NCBI GenBank assembly: GCA_023436175.1 | Contig: JAEZKE010000095.1 | Location: 15,284 to 79,283 of the forward strand | DNA: 64,000 nucleotides | Origin: Methanobacteriota archaeon | GTDB taxonomy: Archaea > Methanobacteriota > Methanobacteria > Methanobacteriales > Methanobacteriaceae | Reading direction: 5' to 3' | Shown here: in pieces, positions 1 to 8,551 of the stretch | Layout of the letters: the number at the start of each line of letters is the position of its first letter | Numbering within the stretch: the first letter of the stretch is position 1 | Position numbers and translations under genes: made by a program | The notes under the pieces: model-generated | The model's input: only the letters and a program-made list of their open reading frames with translations | What the model was told of the DNA's origin: nothing | Database searches by the model: none

Positions 1-124
1 CGATGCAGGCATATTAGAAGCTCTTTTTTCATCATATTACAATGATAAACGCGCTGTTACTGAAACAAAATGCTATGCTATGGGTGATGATTACTGCTGC
101 TTTGTTATAGATGAAGCAGAATGA
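1..124 (+). CDS. V4R-domain regulator, C-terminal end (cut by window edge)
   Basis: The window opens inside a reading frame (codons from base 2) that ends at TGA 122-124. Its last 40 residues, with the pattern D-x-G-I-L-E-A-L-F and then C-Y-A-M-G-D-D-Y-C-C-F-V-I, match the end of the MsvR-like protein at 3667-4467 almost position for position, including the three cysteines. It is therefore the C-terminal part of a second V4R (4-vinyl-reductase-like) regulator, a family that senses redox state or small ligands through conserved cysteines. The start and any DNA-binding domain lie outside the window. It converges on the HAD gene next door. Confidence 0.75.
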   Translation, partial: DAGILEALFSSYYNDKRAVTETKCYAMGDDYCCFVIDEAE

Positions 125-148
125 TAAAAAGATAAAAAATTAATTTTA

Positions 149-835
149 TCATTTATAAAGAATTTCCAGGATTTTATCCCTGTTTTTAAAGTTTTCTAGA
201 ACATAATCTGCTCCACAATCTCGTAGTTCTTGAGTACTGTACATTCCAGTAGCCACCGCTATAATTTTGAGATTAAAAACATGGGCTGCTTCTACATCAC
301 GCGGAGTATCCCCTATGACAAATATTTTATCTCCATTAAATCCAAACTGGCTTTTTGCTATATCTAAAGCTTTTTTAACCATTAAGGAGCGGTCAGCATT
401 GTCACTTCCAAAACCTCCGAAGGAGAAATATCCGTCCAAACCAGCTCTTCCTAATTTAGCGTGGGCTATAGGTTCTAAATTTCCTGTTACTAATCCTAAA
501 AGCACGTTTTTGCGTTTAAGCTCCTCTAAAAGTTCGACAGTTCCATCCATTATATGTATATGTTCATACTGCACATTTTTCAGATAGTAATCAGTCATGT
601 AATCCAGGCAGTTTTGGAAGTTTTTCTGGATTTCATCTGTACTTAGTCCACCTAAAGTCAATATTTCATGTAAAATTAGTTTATCGCTTTTACCTGCAGC
701 GTTTACACTACGTACATAATCTTCCATGCCGTAAAACTTCTTGACTGCTTCTATATATGCTTGATAATGGGATTTAGCTCCCTGAACTAATGTGCCGTCA
801 ATATCAAATAGCATTAAAATATCATTTTGGACCAT
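149..835 (-). CDS. HAD-superfamily phosphatase, phosphoglycolate-phosphatase-like
   Basis: A 228-residue soluble hydrolase. The HAD motifs are clear: the nucleophile and acid Asp in DIDGT at residues 11-15, the motif II Thr in V-T-G-N near residue 117, and the acidic motif G-D-T-P-R-D near residue 175. A helical cap of about 65 residues lies between motifs I and II (C1 cap), as in phosphoglycolate phosphatases and beta-phosphoglucomutases. The ATG at 835 follows GAGCGGGAA at suitable spacing. It probably dephosphorylates a small organic phosphate in the cytoplasm, but the substrate cannot be read from the sequence. It stands alone between the V4R gene end and the rubredoxin operon. Confidence 0.8.
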   Translation of the reverse strand: MVQNDILMLFDIDGTLVQGAKSHYQAYIEAVKKFYGMEDYVRSVNAAGKSDKLILHEILTLGGLSTDEIQKNFQNCLDYMTDYYLKNVQYEHIHIMDGTVELLEELKRKNVLLGLVTGNLEPIAHAKLGRAGLDGYFSFGGFGSDNADRSLMVKKALDIAKSQFGFNGDKIFVIGDTPRDVEAAHVFNLKIIAVATGMYSTQELRDCGADYVLENFKNRDKILEILYK

Positions 836-1115
836 TGTTTTTCCCGCTCAATTTTTTAACTCCGAGATGAATTATAATTTTCAACTTAATATATTCAACT
901 GATATCATTTATCTCTAAATTTAATTGTTAAAATTCAGTTTTTAATAAGTATATCTAAGCAATAAGAACGTTAGAATAGTATATAATATATTAAAATGAA
1001 GTTCCCGTTAGGGATCAATTGAAAATAATTAGAAATAGTTCGTTTATCTTAAGCAACGATTTTAAAAATTTCTTAGTGATTATATTACTGCATTCAATAA
1101 ATATCTGGTTGAAAT

Positions 1116-1382
1116 TCATCCATGAATATTATGCCACTGTTTTTTTAGTTCTTGAGGAAATATACTGCTTACTATAGATGCAATTCGGCTTTTTTCTCGA
1201 TAGTTTGATTTTTCTTTTTCCAGAGAACAAAAATAATCCTTTTCTATACCACATACCGGACAAACCCAGTTTAAAGGAAGATCTTCGAAATTAATTCCTG
1301 CTTTAAACCCGTTTTCAGGGTCTCCATTACGTGGATCGTAGATATAATCGCATACATCACATTTATATTTATTATATTTCAT
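1116..1382 (-). CDS. rub: Rubredoxin with C-terminal extension
   Basis: An 88-residue electron carrier. It has the rubredoxin iron ligands in C8-x2-C11 and C41-P-V-C44, plus the usual Y-D-P, G-D-P-E-N-G and F-E-D-L-P-x-x-W signatures. Classical rubredoxins end near residue 54; here about 35 further residues, basic and with no added cysteines, follow. I start at ATG 1382 because GGTGAT lies just upstream; an open frame back to 1439 reads into the structured repeat and is not rubredoxin-like. It is the last gene of fprA-rubrerythrin-rub, and in methanogens rubredoxin supplies electrons for detoxifying O2 or peroxide. Confidence 0.9.
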   Translation of the reverse strand: MKYNKYKCDVCDYIYDPRNGDPENGFKAGINFEDLPLNWVCPVCGIEKDYFCSLEKEKSNYREKSRIASIVSSIFPQELKKQWHNIHG

Positions 1383-1413
1383 TTCATCACCTTTAAGAAG
1401 GAGAGAAGGAGGG

Positions 1414-1782
1414 AATAAGACAGAGGCAGTAAGTCTCATTTGATTGTTCTCTCCATAAATTTGAAATGTTGTAAGGAGAGATAAAACCCCTCGAAAATCG
1501 AAAGATTTTCGGGGTCCTCAATCCATGATTTTGGGGGTTCAGGAAACAATGCTCCAAACATTGTTTCCTTCAATGCCAAAATTTTGAGTAAATAAGGAAC
1601 GGAGGCGGTAAGTCCTTATTAATTATCTCTCCATAACTTTTAAATGAATATGAGAGAAACTGAGAAGCGACAAATCAGTTTCTCACATATTAACTAAGTA
1701 TTATGAGAGAAACTATACGAAGGCGGTAGGTTTCATTGAAGTATCTCTCCATAACTTTAACTCAACTAACATTGGGAGAGAT
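1414..1782 (-). ncRNA. Three tandem copies of a structured RNA-like element
   Basis: The 464-base gap between rubrerythrin and rubredoxin holds three copies of about 70 bases (1414-1481, 1591-1657, 1709-1782). Read on the minus strand each has UCUCUCC, about 20 bases, then GGAGAGA (a possible stem; in the middle copy only UCUCUC/GAGAGA), about 7 bases, and then a hairpin whose loop carries UACYGCCUY. The hairpin stems differ between copies yet pair in each: AAUGAGAC/GUCUUAUU, AAUAAGGA/UUCCUUAUU and GAAAC/GUUUC. That covariation suggests selection on RNA structure. It lies in the operon transcript just ahead of rub, so a cis-regulatory or processing role is possible. No known family was recognised. 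Confidence 0.5.
1486..1569. repeat. Hairpin repeats between structured-element copies
   Basis: Two strong hairpins sit between the first and second copies of the structured element. One pairs CGAAAATC with GATTTTCG around a GAAA loop (about 1491-1508) and belongs to the hairpin family found throughout the window. The other pairs AGGAAACAATG (1541-1551) with CATTGTTTCCT (1559-1569). A further inverted repeat, TGAGAAACTGA-type on the minus strand, spans about 1651-1684. Confidence 0.7.
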
Positions 1783-1846
1783 GGCCCAATAAAACGTCTC
1801 TCCCAATTTTGGCTGAGGGAATTGATGATAAACTGAAGCACATAGT

Positions 1847-2266
1847 TTATTTAAAGTATCTTTCTAAAATTCCCTCTAGCATTTTAGCATGCCTCCCTTC
1901 ATCCCTTGAACTTTCATCAAAGAAATCATGGGCGGGATCAATATCACATTCTTTAGCTTTTTTAGCTGCGGCTTTTTTTTCATTGTTAGCCATCGTTTCT
2001 CCATTTAACATCATTTCGACGTTTTCTTTGAGTGATGGTTTAATAATTCCTCCAAGTTCTGCAAAATGGGAAGCATGATTAGCTTCATCCAGTGCAATTC
2101 TTGTTAAAACTTCGCCTACTTCTGGAAGGCCTTCTCTTTGTGCCTGTCTGGCCATGGCCAAGTACATTCCCACTTCCTGGCATTCTCCGTTAAAATTGGC
2201 CTGAACTGCTTCTTCTATTTCAGTGTCTTTACAAACTCCAATTTCGTGTTCGTTTATTATTTCCAT
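1847..2266 (-). CDS. rbr: Rubrerythrin (ferritin-like diiron domain only)
   Basis: A 139-residue four-helix diiron protein. The ligand motifs are visible: the N-G-E-C-Q-E and Y-L-A-M-A region near residue 30, D-E-A-N-H-A near 60, and D-E-S-S-R-D-E-G-R-H-A near 120. The C-terminal rubredoxin domain of classical rubrerythrin is absent; a separate rubredoxin gene follows in the operon. It probably reduces peroxide in the cytoplasm using that rubredoxin. ATG 2266 follows TGAGGTATCAAT, and only 12 bases separate it from fprA. The three-gene order matches the fpaA-rlp-rub operon described in Methanothermobacter. Confidence 0.9.
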   Translation of the reverse strand: MEIINEHEIGVCKDTEIEEAVQANFNGECQEVGMYLAMARQAQREGLPEVGEVLTRIALDEANHASHFAELGGIIKPSLKENVEMMLNGETMANNEKKAAAKKAKECDIDPAHDFFDESSRDEGRHAKMLEGILERYFK

Positions 2267-2278
2267 ATTGATACCTCA

Positions 2279-3502
2279 TTATAATCCTTTTATTTCCTGA
2301 GCAAGTTTTTTACCTGTCTGGAAACATTTTTCCAGTTCATCTGCATCAGGGACATATAAAATTTCATACTGATCCTTAACATCGAATCCGCAGTTTTTAA
2401 GCTCTTCAGCTAATTTTTTAGGGGTTCCACCCTGTCCCCCCATTGATCCAAAGGTCACAGCAAGGCGTTCTCTACCTGTTCTGTTGAATTTAAGACCGCG
2501 GAGGTAGAATATTAAGTCTCCTACGCTTGGGAACGGTTCATCATAAATTGTTGGAGCTCCTAAAGCTATCGCTTTACTATCAAGAATATCCTTTACAATT
2601 TCACTCCTTTCATCTTCATGGAGATAATATATTTTTACATCTACTCCTTCACTCATAGCTCCATTTGCCATAGCGTGGGCCATTTGCTGGGTTGAATAAT
2701 GCATGGTGTCATATATAATGGTTATTTTGTCTTTGCATTTTCCAGTGGCCCAGTCGCTGTAAGCACCAATTACTTTCATTGGATCGGTCCATATCTGCCC
2801 GTGTGCAGGGGCAATCATTTTGATCTGTTCAAGAAGACCTAAATCAGTGACTTCCTGGAATTTTTTAAGTACCAGTTTTGATATTGGGGTTATCAAATTG
2901 GCATAAAACTTTTTAGCGGCATCCATAAGCACGTAATCTGGTATTTCATTATCGTAAAGCTGTGGGAAACATAAATGCTGTCCAAATGCATCGTTAGGGA
3001 ATAAAATACCTTCTTCTGCATACAGTGTAAACATACTGTCAGGCCAATGTAATAAAAATGCATCTAAGAAAGCAAGAGTCTTTCCTCCTAAATCCAGAGC
3101 GTCACCAGTTCCTACTGTAACAAAATTAACATCTGAAACACCAGGGAAATGTTTTTTAAGTCCTTCAACTGCAATTTCAGTACAGTATACAGGTGCTTCC
3201 GGGAATTTTTTATGCAGCTCTGTTAAGACTCCACTGTGATCTTTTTCAACGTGGTTCTGCACTATTACATCAACTTTAAATTCTTTACCTTCTTTCTTGC
3301 AAGCATCTTCAACACGTGCTATTAACTCTGGAAATGTTCCAGGGTAAGAATTATCTATTAAAGCTACTTTATCTTCCCCAAATACCATGTAAGCATTATA
3401 ACTGGTTCCATTAAGTGTGTAACCATGATATGTTCTTAAATCCCAGTCCAATACTCCAACCCAGTAAACTCCTTCCTTAATTTTTATTGACTCTGCTTTC
3501 AT
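2279..3502 (-). CDS. fprA: F420H2 oxidase, FprA-type flavodiiron protein
   Basis: A 407-residue cytoplasmic flavodiiron protein that reduces O2 to water with F420H2 in methanogens. The N-terminal metallo-beta-lactamase-like half carries the diiron ligands H84-x-E86-x-D88-H89, a later H in L-L-H-W-P-D, and the A-P-A-H-G histidine. A flavodoxin (FMN) domain starts near residue 260 with I-I-Y-D-T-M-H-Y-S-T. Length is normal for the family. The ATG at 3502 has a perfect GGAGG eight to nine bases upstream. It is first in the operon with rubrerythrin and rubredoxin and shares its promoter region with the divergent msvR gene, the arrangement known in Methanothermobacter. Confidence 0.95.
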   Translation of the reverse strand: MKAESIKIKEGVYWVGVLDWDLRTYHGYTLNGTSYNAYMVFGEDKVALIDNSYPGTFPELIARVEDACKKEGKEFKVDVIVQNHVEKDHSGVLTELHKKFPEAPVYCTEIAVEGLKKHFPGVSDVNFVTVGTGDALDLGGKTLAFLDAFLLHWPDSMFTLYAEEGILFPNDAFGQHLCFPQLYDNEIPDYVLMDAAKKFYANLITPISKLVLKKFQEVTDLGLLEQIKMIAPAHGQIWTDPMKVIGAYSDWATGKCKDKITIIYDTMHYSTQQMAHAMANGAMSEGVDVKIYYLHEDERSEIVKDILDSKAIALGAPTIYDEPFPSVGDLIFYLRGLKFNRTGRERLAVTFGSMGGQGGTPKKLAEELKNCGFDVKDQYEILYVPDADELEKCFQTGKKLAQEIKGL

Positions 3503-3666
3503 ATTTTCGTCCTCCGTTTTAATATTTTAGTTTGGTTTTATTCTGACTGTATGGTAATATGCGAACTAATTCTATATAAGTTTTTCTGTTTGGTTTTTTC
3601 CGAACGTATTGATTTATCCGAACTAATTATATATGATGAAAATCATACTCTTAAACGTGATTGGTA
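3503..3666. promoter_or_regulatory. Divergent fprA/msvR promoter with CGAAC repeats
   Basis: This gap carries three CGAAC boxes: GCGAAC (3561-3566) and TCCGAAC at 3599-3605 and 3617-3623. The first and third continue as CGAACTAATT followed by TATATA. The minus-strand TATA candidate for fprA is CTTATATAG (about 3572-3580), and the plus-strand candidate for msvR is TTATATATG (about 3627-3635). Boxes beside both TATA elements fit autoregulation plus control of fprA by MsvR; that binding is inference. Confidence 0.6.
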
Positions 3667-4467
3667 ATGGATAAGAAAATTCAAAAGAAACAGAAGAACA
3701 CTGGCGTGAAATTATTCTCAACGCCAGAGGGTATAAATGTTGTTAAAAGCCCCATGAAAGCTCAGATATTATCTCTACTTGAGAACAATGAAATGAGCTT
3801 CGACCGCATTGTAGAAAACACGGGTAAATCCAAATCCACAGTTTCAGAACATCTTCAAGCATTGGTAGATGACGGAATAATCGATTACCGACCAGATCCA
3901 GAAGACAGGCGTAGGAAAATATTTTACCTCAAATCACGCCACTTAGGAGATGTTTCTTCTATAAAAGAACTTGAAGAAGGTGCAGAACATTATCTTGCTG
4001 AAATTTCCAATTACAAGGATCCCTTTGAATTCTTCAGGCTAATGTTTAGAACCATCAGAGTATCCCTGTTAAAGGAAGGTATAAATATTGATCCTTTACT
4101 GCATCAAGCCGGCATAAAGGTTGGAGAAACAGTTTATAAAGATCTAGAATCAACCGATACAGATAAATTCGTTGGAAATATTGCAGAATTCTGGCAAAGG
4201 AATAAATTAGGACGAGTTAAAGTTAAAAGCATGACCCCTCTCGTTATAAATGCTTATGACTGCTTTGAATGCGAAGATCTACCTAAAATTGGGAGATCCG
4301 CATGTGCATTTGATTCTGGATTATTGGAAGCAATTTTTTCAAAGCACTTTGGCCACGGTGTTGATGCCGATGAAATTAAATGCTATGCCAAAGGTGACGA
4401 CTACTGTTGTTTTGTAATAAAAGAAAAGGAACTTGAAAACCCCGATTATAAAGATTTGACATCTTAA
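3667..4467 (+). CDS. msvR: MsvR-type redox-sensing transcription regulator
   Basis: A 266-residue regulator. Residues about 20-85 form an ArsR-like winged helix, with S-T-V-S-E-H-L-Q-A-L as recognition helix and a basic wing. The C-terminal half is a V4R domain with C-F-E-C, then S-A-C-A-F and the end motif E-I-K-C-Y-A-K-G-D-D-Y-C-C-F, the cysteine-rich pattern of MsvR. In Methanothermobacter MsvR represses its own gene and the adjacent fpaA operon in response to redox state; the divergent placement here is the same. I prefer ATG 3667, which has GTGAT upstream, to TTG 3661, which overlaps that site. The fragment at 1-124 is a paralogue. Confidence 0.9.
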   Translation: MDKKIQKKQKNTGVKLFSTPEGINVVKSPMKAQILSLLENNEMSFDRIVENTGKSKSTVSEHLQALVDDGIIDYRPDPEDRRRKIFYLKSRHLGDVSSIKELEEGAEHYLAEISNYKDPFEFFRLMFRTIRVSLLKEGINIDPLLHQAGIKVGETVYKDLESTDTDKFVGNIAEFWQRNKLGRVKVKSMTPLVINAYDCFECEDLPKIGRSACAFDSGLLEAIFSKHFGHGVDADEIKCYAKGDDYCCFVIKEKELENPDYKDLTS

Positions 4468-4483
4468 AACAGTGAAAACAATA

Positions 4484-5188
4484 TTAATTTTTATTATTTT
4501 TAAACTTAACAATAGTGGTAGATAAATACTTCTTATCCTCTACAAAACCTTTGAATATCTTTTCATCTTTCATACTGCAGTTTTGAACAGATATTATCTC
4601 TTTATCTCTTTCATCCTGATTTATGATACTTTCTAAGAGGTTAGAATGTCTCGATGTTTTCATTATAACAAATGTGTCTCCACATGCCATAATCTGGGAT
4701 AACCTTTCATCTACTTTTGGTACTATAACTATAATCTCATCTTTTTCTGCTAGTTGCATTTTTGCACTTGCTGCGCATCCTGTAAATGAGGTTATGCCTG
4801 GAATTATCATTGTTTCAAAGTCCATACCTTCAATTATCTTGAACACGTAAGAGAAAGTACTGTAAACAGAAGGGTCTCCCAAGGTTATAAATGCAACGTT
4901 AAATCCATCATTCAATTTTTCAATTATAACCTGTGCGGCATCGTCCCAGTACTTTTGAAGCTCCTTTTTGTCTTCAATCATTGGAAACAGAGGTTCTAGA
5001 GTTTCATACTCGCTTTCACGATCATTTAAAATCGGATTTATGATTGATAATGCCAGACTTGGCTTTGATTTTGAAGATTTTGGTGCACATATTACATCGA
5101 CTTTATTTAGTGCCTTTACAGCCTTTAGTGTTAAAAGGTCAGAGTCTCCAGGCCCCACACCTATGCCTATAAATTTGCCTTTTTTCAT
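4484..5188 (-). CDS. cbiL: Precorrin-2/cobalt-factor II C20-methyltransferase
   Basis: A 234-residue SAM-dependent tetrapyrrole methylase. The N-terminal G-I-G-V-G-P-G-D and L-T-L-K-A-V-K-A-L, the central T-L-G-D-P-S-V-Y-S-T-F and the V-I-P-G-I-T-S-F sequences are characteristic of CobI/CbiL. It adds the C20 methyl group during anaerobic corrin ring synthesis in the cytoplasm. GAGG precedes ATG 5188 at good spacing. It converges on msvR with a 16-base gap and has no other cobalamin genes beside it, although corrin-related and metal-related genes recur later in the window. Confidence 0.9.
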   Translation of the reverse strand: MKKGKFIGIGVGPGDSDLLTLKAVKALNKVDVICAPKSSKSKPSLALSIINPILNDRESEYETLEPLFPMIEDKKELQKYWDDAAQVIIEKLNDGFNVAFITLGDPSVYSTFSYVFKIIEGMDFETMIIPGITSFTGCAASAKMQLAEKDEIIVIVPKVDERLSQIMACGDTFVIMKTSRHSNLLESIINQDERDKEIISVQNCSMKDEKIFKGFVEDKKYLSTTIVKFKNNKN

Positions 5189-5320
5189 ATTAAGCCTCGT
5201 GATAAATTAATGTTATTCTATGTATTTCCAATTGTATTTCAGTCTTTTAAGATAAAAACTGATTATATTTAGTTATTTTCCTTTTAGTAATAAGGAATGG
5301 ATTTTCTTTATAATAATAGT

Positions 5321-5421
5321 AGGCCTCGAAAATCTCTCAAAATCTTCGATTTTGACGCTGCCAAAACTTCAATCTATCATCTCGATTTTCGGGCACTGAA
5401 AATTCTTTGAATTTTCGAGCG
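5321..5421. repeat. Modular hairpin repeat cluster
   Basis: An outer stem (CTCGAAAATC with CGATTTTCGGG) encloses an inner hairpin, TCAAAATC-TTC-GATTTTGA, then a decayed second arm. A separate hairpin, GAAAATTC-TTT-GAATTTTC, follows at about 5398-5416. The inner linker CGC after the first hairpin recurs in the clusters near 12.1 and 54.8 kb. Confidence 0.7.
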
Positions 5422-5453
5422 GTTTATCTATTTATAGCATTACCAAAATATAA

Positions 5454-7238
5454 ATGGTTATGGATAGTAGCTTTTTTTGCAGTGAATGTAAGATGACAAA
5501 ACAACGATGCATTTGCTCTACAAAGAAATTAAAGGAAAATAAATCAACAGGCATTCCAAGAGATCATATAGCTAATCTTAAAAAGGAAAATCCACGTATA
5601 AAAAATAGAATATTAGATAATTTTCCATTCGAGGAACCAAGGGAAGGACAGCTGGAGATAATATCAAAAATCGACAATGCAATTGAGGAAGGATTTAAAT
5701 ATATAATCCTTGAAGCAGGGACTGGAACTGGAAAATCGGCAATAGCAACAACACTTGCAAGGATGTATGAACCTGCTTATATCCTTACCATGACAAAACA
5801 GCTTCAAACCCAGTACGCAAACGAATTCAGCTATCCTTTAGTTAAAGGAAGGGGTAACTTTTCATGCAAATCTGGAGATTTAGAGATAAGCTGTGACAAT
5901 GGAATGTGCCAGACAACTCCCAGATCCCAGAAATTTTCCTGTGATTTTGGTGTAACCAAAGTAGAGGGTGACGAAACTCATTTTGCATTTGAAGATGCTG
6001 GAGGATTTCCATATTATTTTAAATCCCTGGACAAATGTAATTACTGGCAACAAAAAGCAGATGCCGTAAACAGCGATATAACCCTGATGAATTACGATTA
6101 TGCGCTCCTTGAACTCAATTACGTAAGGCATTTTCCAAAAAGGAATTTCATGGTACTTGATGAAGCTCACAACATTGAAGATAAACTCATGCGCAGATTA
6201 GAGGTTAATTTACTCAACGGAAGGCTTGAAAAAGACATTAAAAAAACAATACCTCCCCAAATGCTTAAGTTTGAAGACCCTGAAGAGTGGATACTTTTTG
6301 TTGAAATTCTTCATGATGCGTATAAAGAAATCAACACTAAAAAACTCCCCAAAAACAGGGGCGATAGAATAGTTAGTACTCGTTTTAGACTGCGTGAACT
6401 CTTAACTAATTTAGAAGAACATGCTGAAAACTGGGTTGTAGATCCTACACCTGGCGGAGTGTCTTTTAAACCATTAAAGATTGATTTATATGCGCAGAAT
6501 ATGCTGTTTAAACATGCAGATATCTGTCTTTTCATGAGTGCAACCATACTAGATCATAGATTATTCTGCAAATGGCTTGGAATTGATTATAAAGAGGCGT
6601 ATCCCCTTAAAATTAAAAGTAATTTCCCAGCATCAAGGCGGCCAGTCTATATTAAACCTGTTGGGAACATGTCCCAGAGATCAATTAAATTCACGGCGCC
6701 TAAAACACTGCCCATCCTTAAAAAAATTATAGATCATCACAAACATGAAAAAGGATTAATTCACACTCATAATTATAAATGCCAGAAATACATAATGGCT
6801 AATCTAAAAGATCCGCGGCTAATGGGCCACACATATATAAATAGAGAAATAAAACTGCACGATTTTGAAAAAACAAAAGAACCAATGGTGCTCGTAAGCC
6901 CATCCATGAGTGAAGGTGTAGACCTTCCCTACGAAAAATGCCAGTTTCAGGTAATTTATAAAATACCCTTCCCTTATCTTGGCGATAAACAGGTAAACAG
7001 CAGGAAAAAGTATGACCCCAAATGGTACGCTTATAAAACCATTATGACTCTAATTCAAGCTTACGGGCGGGGAATGAGAGCTGAAGACGATTTTTGTGCA
7101 ACTTATATTTTAGATAGAAATATTAAAATGCTGTTTAACAGCCCGCTTTATAAAACACTTGTTCCAAGAGCATTTAAAGAAGCTATTGCCCTTGAGGAAG
7201 AATGGTTAATTACTGACAATTTTAAAGAAGAATTCTAA
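5454..7238 (+). CDS. XPD/DinG-family DNA helicase with N-terminal zinc ribbon
   Basis: A 594-residue superfamily 2 helicase. A short zinc-binding segment (C-S-E-C and C-I-C, residues about 8-22) precedes the helicase core. Walker A reads E-A-G-T-G-T-G-K-S-A, motif II is D-E-A-H, and motif VI is Q-A-Y-G-R-G-M-R. A cluster of cysteines (S-C-K, S-C-D-N-G-M-C, F-S-C, K-C-N-Y) between motifs Ia and II is where XPD and DinG proteins bind a 4Fe-4S cluster. It should unwind DNA 5'-3' in repair. There is no Shine-Dalgarno site before the ATGs at 5454 and 5460, so the transcript may be leaderless. Confidence 0.85.
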   Translation: MVMDSSFFCSECKMTKQRCICSTKKLKENKSTGIPRDHIANLKKENPRIKNRILDNFPFEEPREGQLEIISKIDNAIEEGFKYIILEAGTGTGKSAIATTLARMYEPAYILTMTKQLQTQYANEFSYPLVKGRGNFSCKSGDLEISCDNGMCQTTPRSQKFSCDFGVTKVEGDETHFAFEDAGGFPYYFKSLDKCNYWQQKADAVNSDITLMNYDYALLELNYVRHFPKRNFMVLDEAHNIEDKLMRRLEVNLLNGRLEKDIKKTIPPQMLKFEDPEEWILFVEILHDAYKEINTKKLPKNRGDRIVSTRFRLRELLTNLEEHAENWVVDPTPGGVSFKPLKIDLYAQNMLFKHADICLFMSATILDHRLFCKWLGIDYKEAYPLKIKSNFPASRRPVYIKPVGNMSQRSIKFTAPKTLPILKKIIDHHKHEKGLIHTHNYKCQKYIMANLKDPRLMGHTYINREIKLHDFEKTKEPMVLVSPSMSEGVDLPYEKCQFQVIYKIPFPYLGDKQVNSRKKYDPKWYAYKTIMTLIQAYGRGMRAEDDFCATYILDRNIKMLFNSPLYKTLVPRAFKEAIALEEEWLITDNFKEEF

Positions 7239-7309
7239 AGCTGATATCTTTAAATATTTTATAAATCTTTTTTGCATGCTACTTTTTTTTATTCTAAATG
7301 CCAGATAGG

Positions 7310-8545
7310 TTATTTTTGATATTTTAAGATCCACAATCCTTGATTTTTATCTGTAATATAAATAAAACCCCTTCTGTCAACTAATACATCTTCAGTTTGC
7401 ATAACTAAGTCCCTCTCTGGCATTGGGCCATAACGCTTCCTTGGCTCTGGAGGCATAAAATATCCAACTTCAACAGGCAGACGTGGATCTTCAACATTGT
7501 AGACTCGTAAACCTGCATTGAAATGGGCAATATAAAATAACTCGCCCTGCTTTTCGACATCTCGGTTATGCTGTAATAAGTTAATGTTATGTGGGCCTGA
7601 CCATCCTCCTTTTTCAAAAAAGTCACGATATGACACTTCAGCAGGCGGAACTGGTTCAGGAAACAATGATAGTAACATAGGATTTGATGGGTCAGATATG
7701 TCTACAATGGAAGCATGATGTAAAGGCCCTTTACCATAGGAAGTATCTTCAGAATTAACATAGGCAAGCCCTTTTTCAGGTAAAGGAAGCACACTGTGCA
7801 TGCTAAATTGGGAGTGGAAAGGCGGACTAAAGCTCAATCGACTTATTTCCTCTGGCCCAGATATGTTACTGATATCCAGAATGATCATGCCTTCTGATCC
7901 ATAAGGCAGGTATACCTGATTGTCAACAACATAGGGAGGACCATGTAATGAAACATAAGGCTTATATATTTTCTCTCCGCCCGATGTATGCTGTCCAGGT
8001 ACCCACCAGCGTCCTGCTTCGACTGGTTGAGCTGGATCACTGATATCAATAATCACGTAAATGTTTCCATCATATCCAGGCATTCCCGCTGCTAAATGTA
8101 CATAACGGCCACCAGAATAGAAATTACGGTGGGTTCCAGTTCCTCCAGTATGAAATTGCCCTAATTTTCTTGGATTAATGGGATCACTGATGTCCCAGAT
8201 GAGCACACCTTCATCAAATGGCTTATCAGGATCCCCTCCAAAGTTTGGAAATATCTTTTCCAGTGCAGTGACCATTATGTTATCTGATAGTTCCATTTGC
8301 AAAGTAAAAGTATTTTCTGGCCCTGGAATAAATTTAATTACTTGGGGCACTGTTGGATCTGTAATATCTATAATACTCCACCCAGAATGCCAGAAATGTC
8401 CAGTATAAAGATACCAACGCCCGTCATGCTCACGTATTGACATTTTAAATGCAGGTCTGCCATCTAGGTCACTATATCCGACAGGTTGAACATTATTTGC
8501 CACAAATCCTTTAGGAAGTTCTTCTTTCATTTGATCAATTAACAC
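7310..8545 (-). CDS. LVIVD-repeat beta-propeller protein
   Basis: A 411-residue protein of repeated blades. The strand-turn motif D-I-S-D-P or a variant (D-I-T-D-P, D-I-S-N-I, V-E-D-P) recurs at least six times, each about 45-60 residues apart, as in LVIVD propeller proteins. No signal peptide or membrane segment is seen, so it is probably cytoplasmic. The listed start is GTG 8545; ATG 8530 is an alternative. It lies 6 bases after the PEBP gene and is probably co-transcribed with it. No function can be assigned. The His- and Trp-rich segments near the N-terminus (Y-T-G-H-F-W-H-S-G-W) are notable and could bind metal or ligand. Confidence 0.75.
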   Translation of the reverse strand: MLIDQMKEELPKGFVANNVQPVGYSDLDGRPAFKMSIREHDGRWYLYTGHFWHSGWSIIDITDPTVPQVIKFIPGPENTFTLQMELSDNIMVTALEKIFPNFGGDPDKPFDEGVLIWDISDPINPRKLGQFHTGGTGTHRNFYSGGRYVHLAAGMPGYDGNIYVIIDISDPAQPVEAGRWWVPGQHTSGGEKIYKPYVSLHGPPYVVDNQVYLPYGSEGMIILDISNISGPEEISRLSFSPPFHSQFSMHSVLPLPEKGLAYVNSEDTSYGKGPLHHASIVDISDPSNPMLLSLFPEPVPPAEVSYRDFFEKGGWSGPHNINLLQHNRDVEKQGELFYIAHFNAGLRVYNVEDPRLPVEVGYFMPPEPRKRYGPMPERDLVMQTEDVLVDRRGFIYITDKNQGLWILKYQK

Positions 8546-8551
8546 GTTAAA

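Noticed and set aside
1383..1439. N-terminal extension of rubredoxin from ATG 1439
   Set aside because: The extra residues are translation of the structured element, and ATG 1382 has its own GGTGAT site and a normal rubredoxin start.
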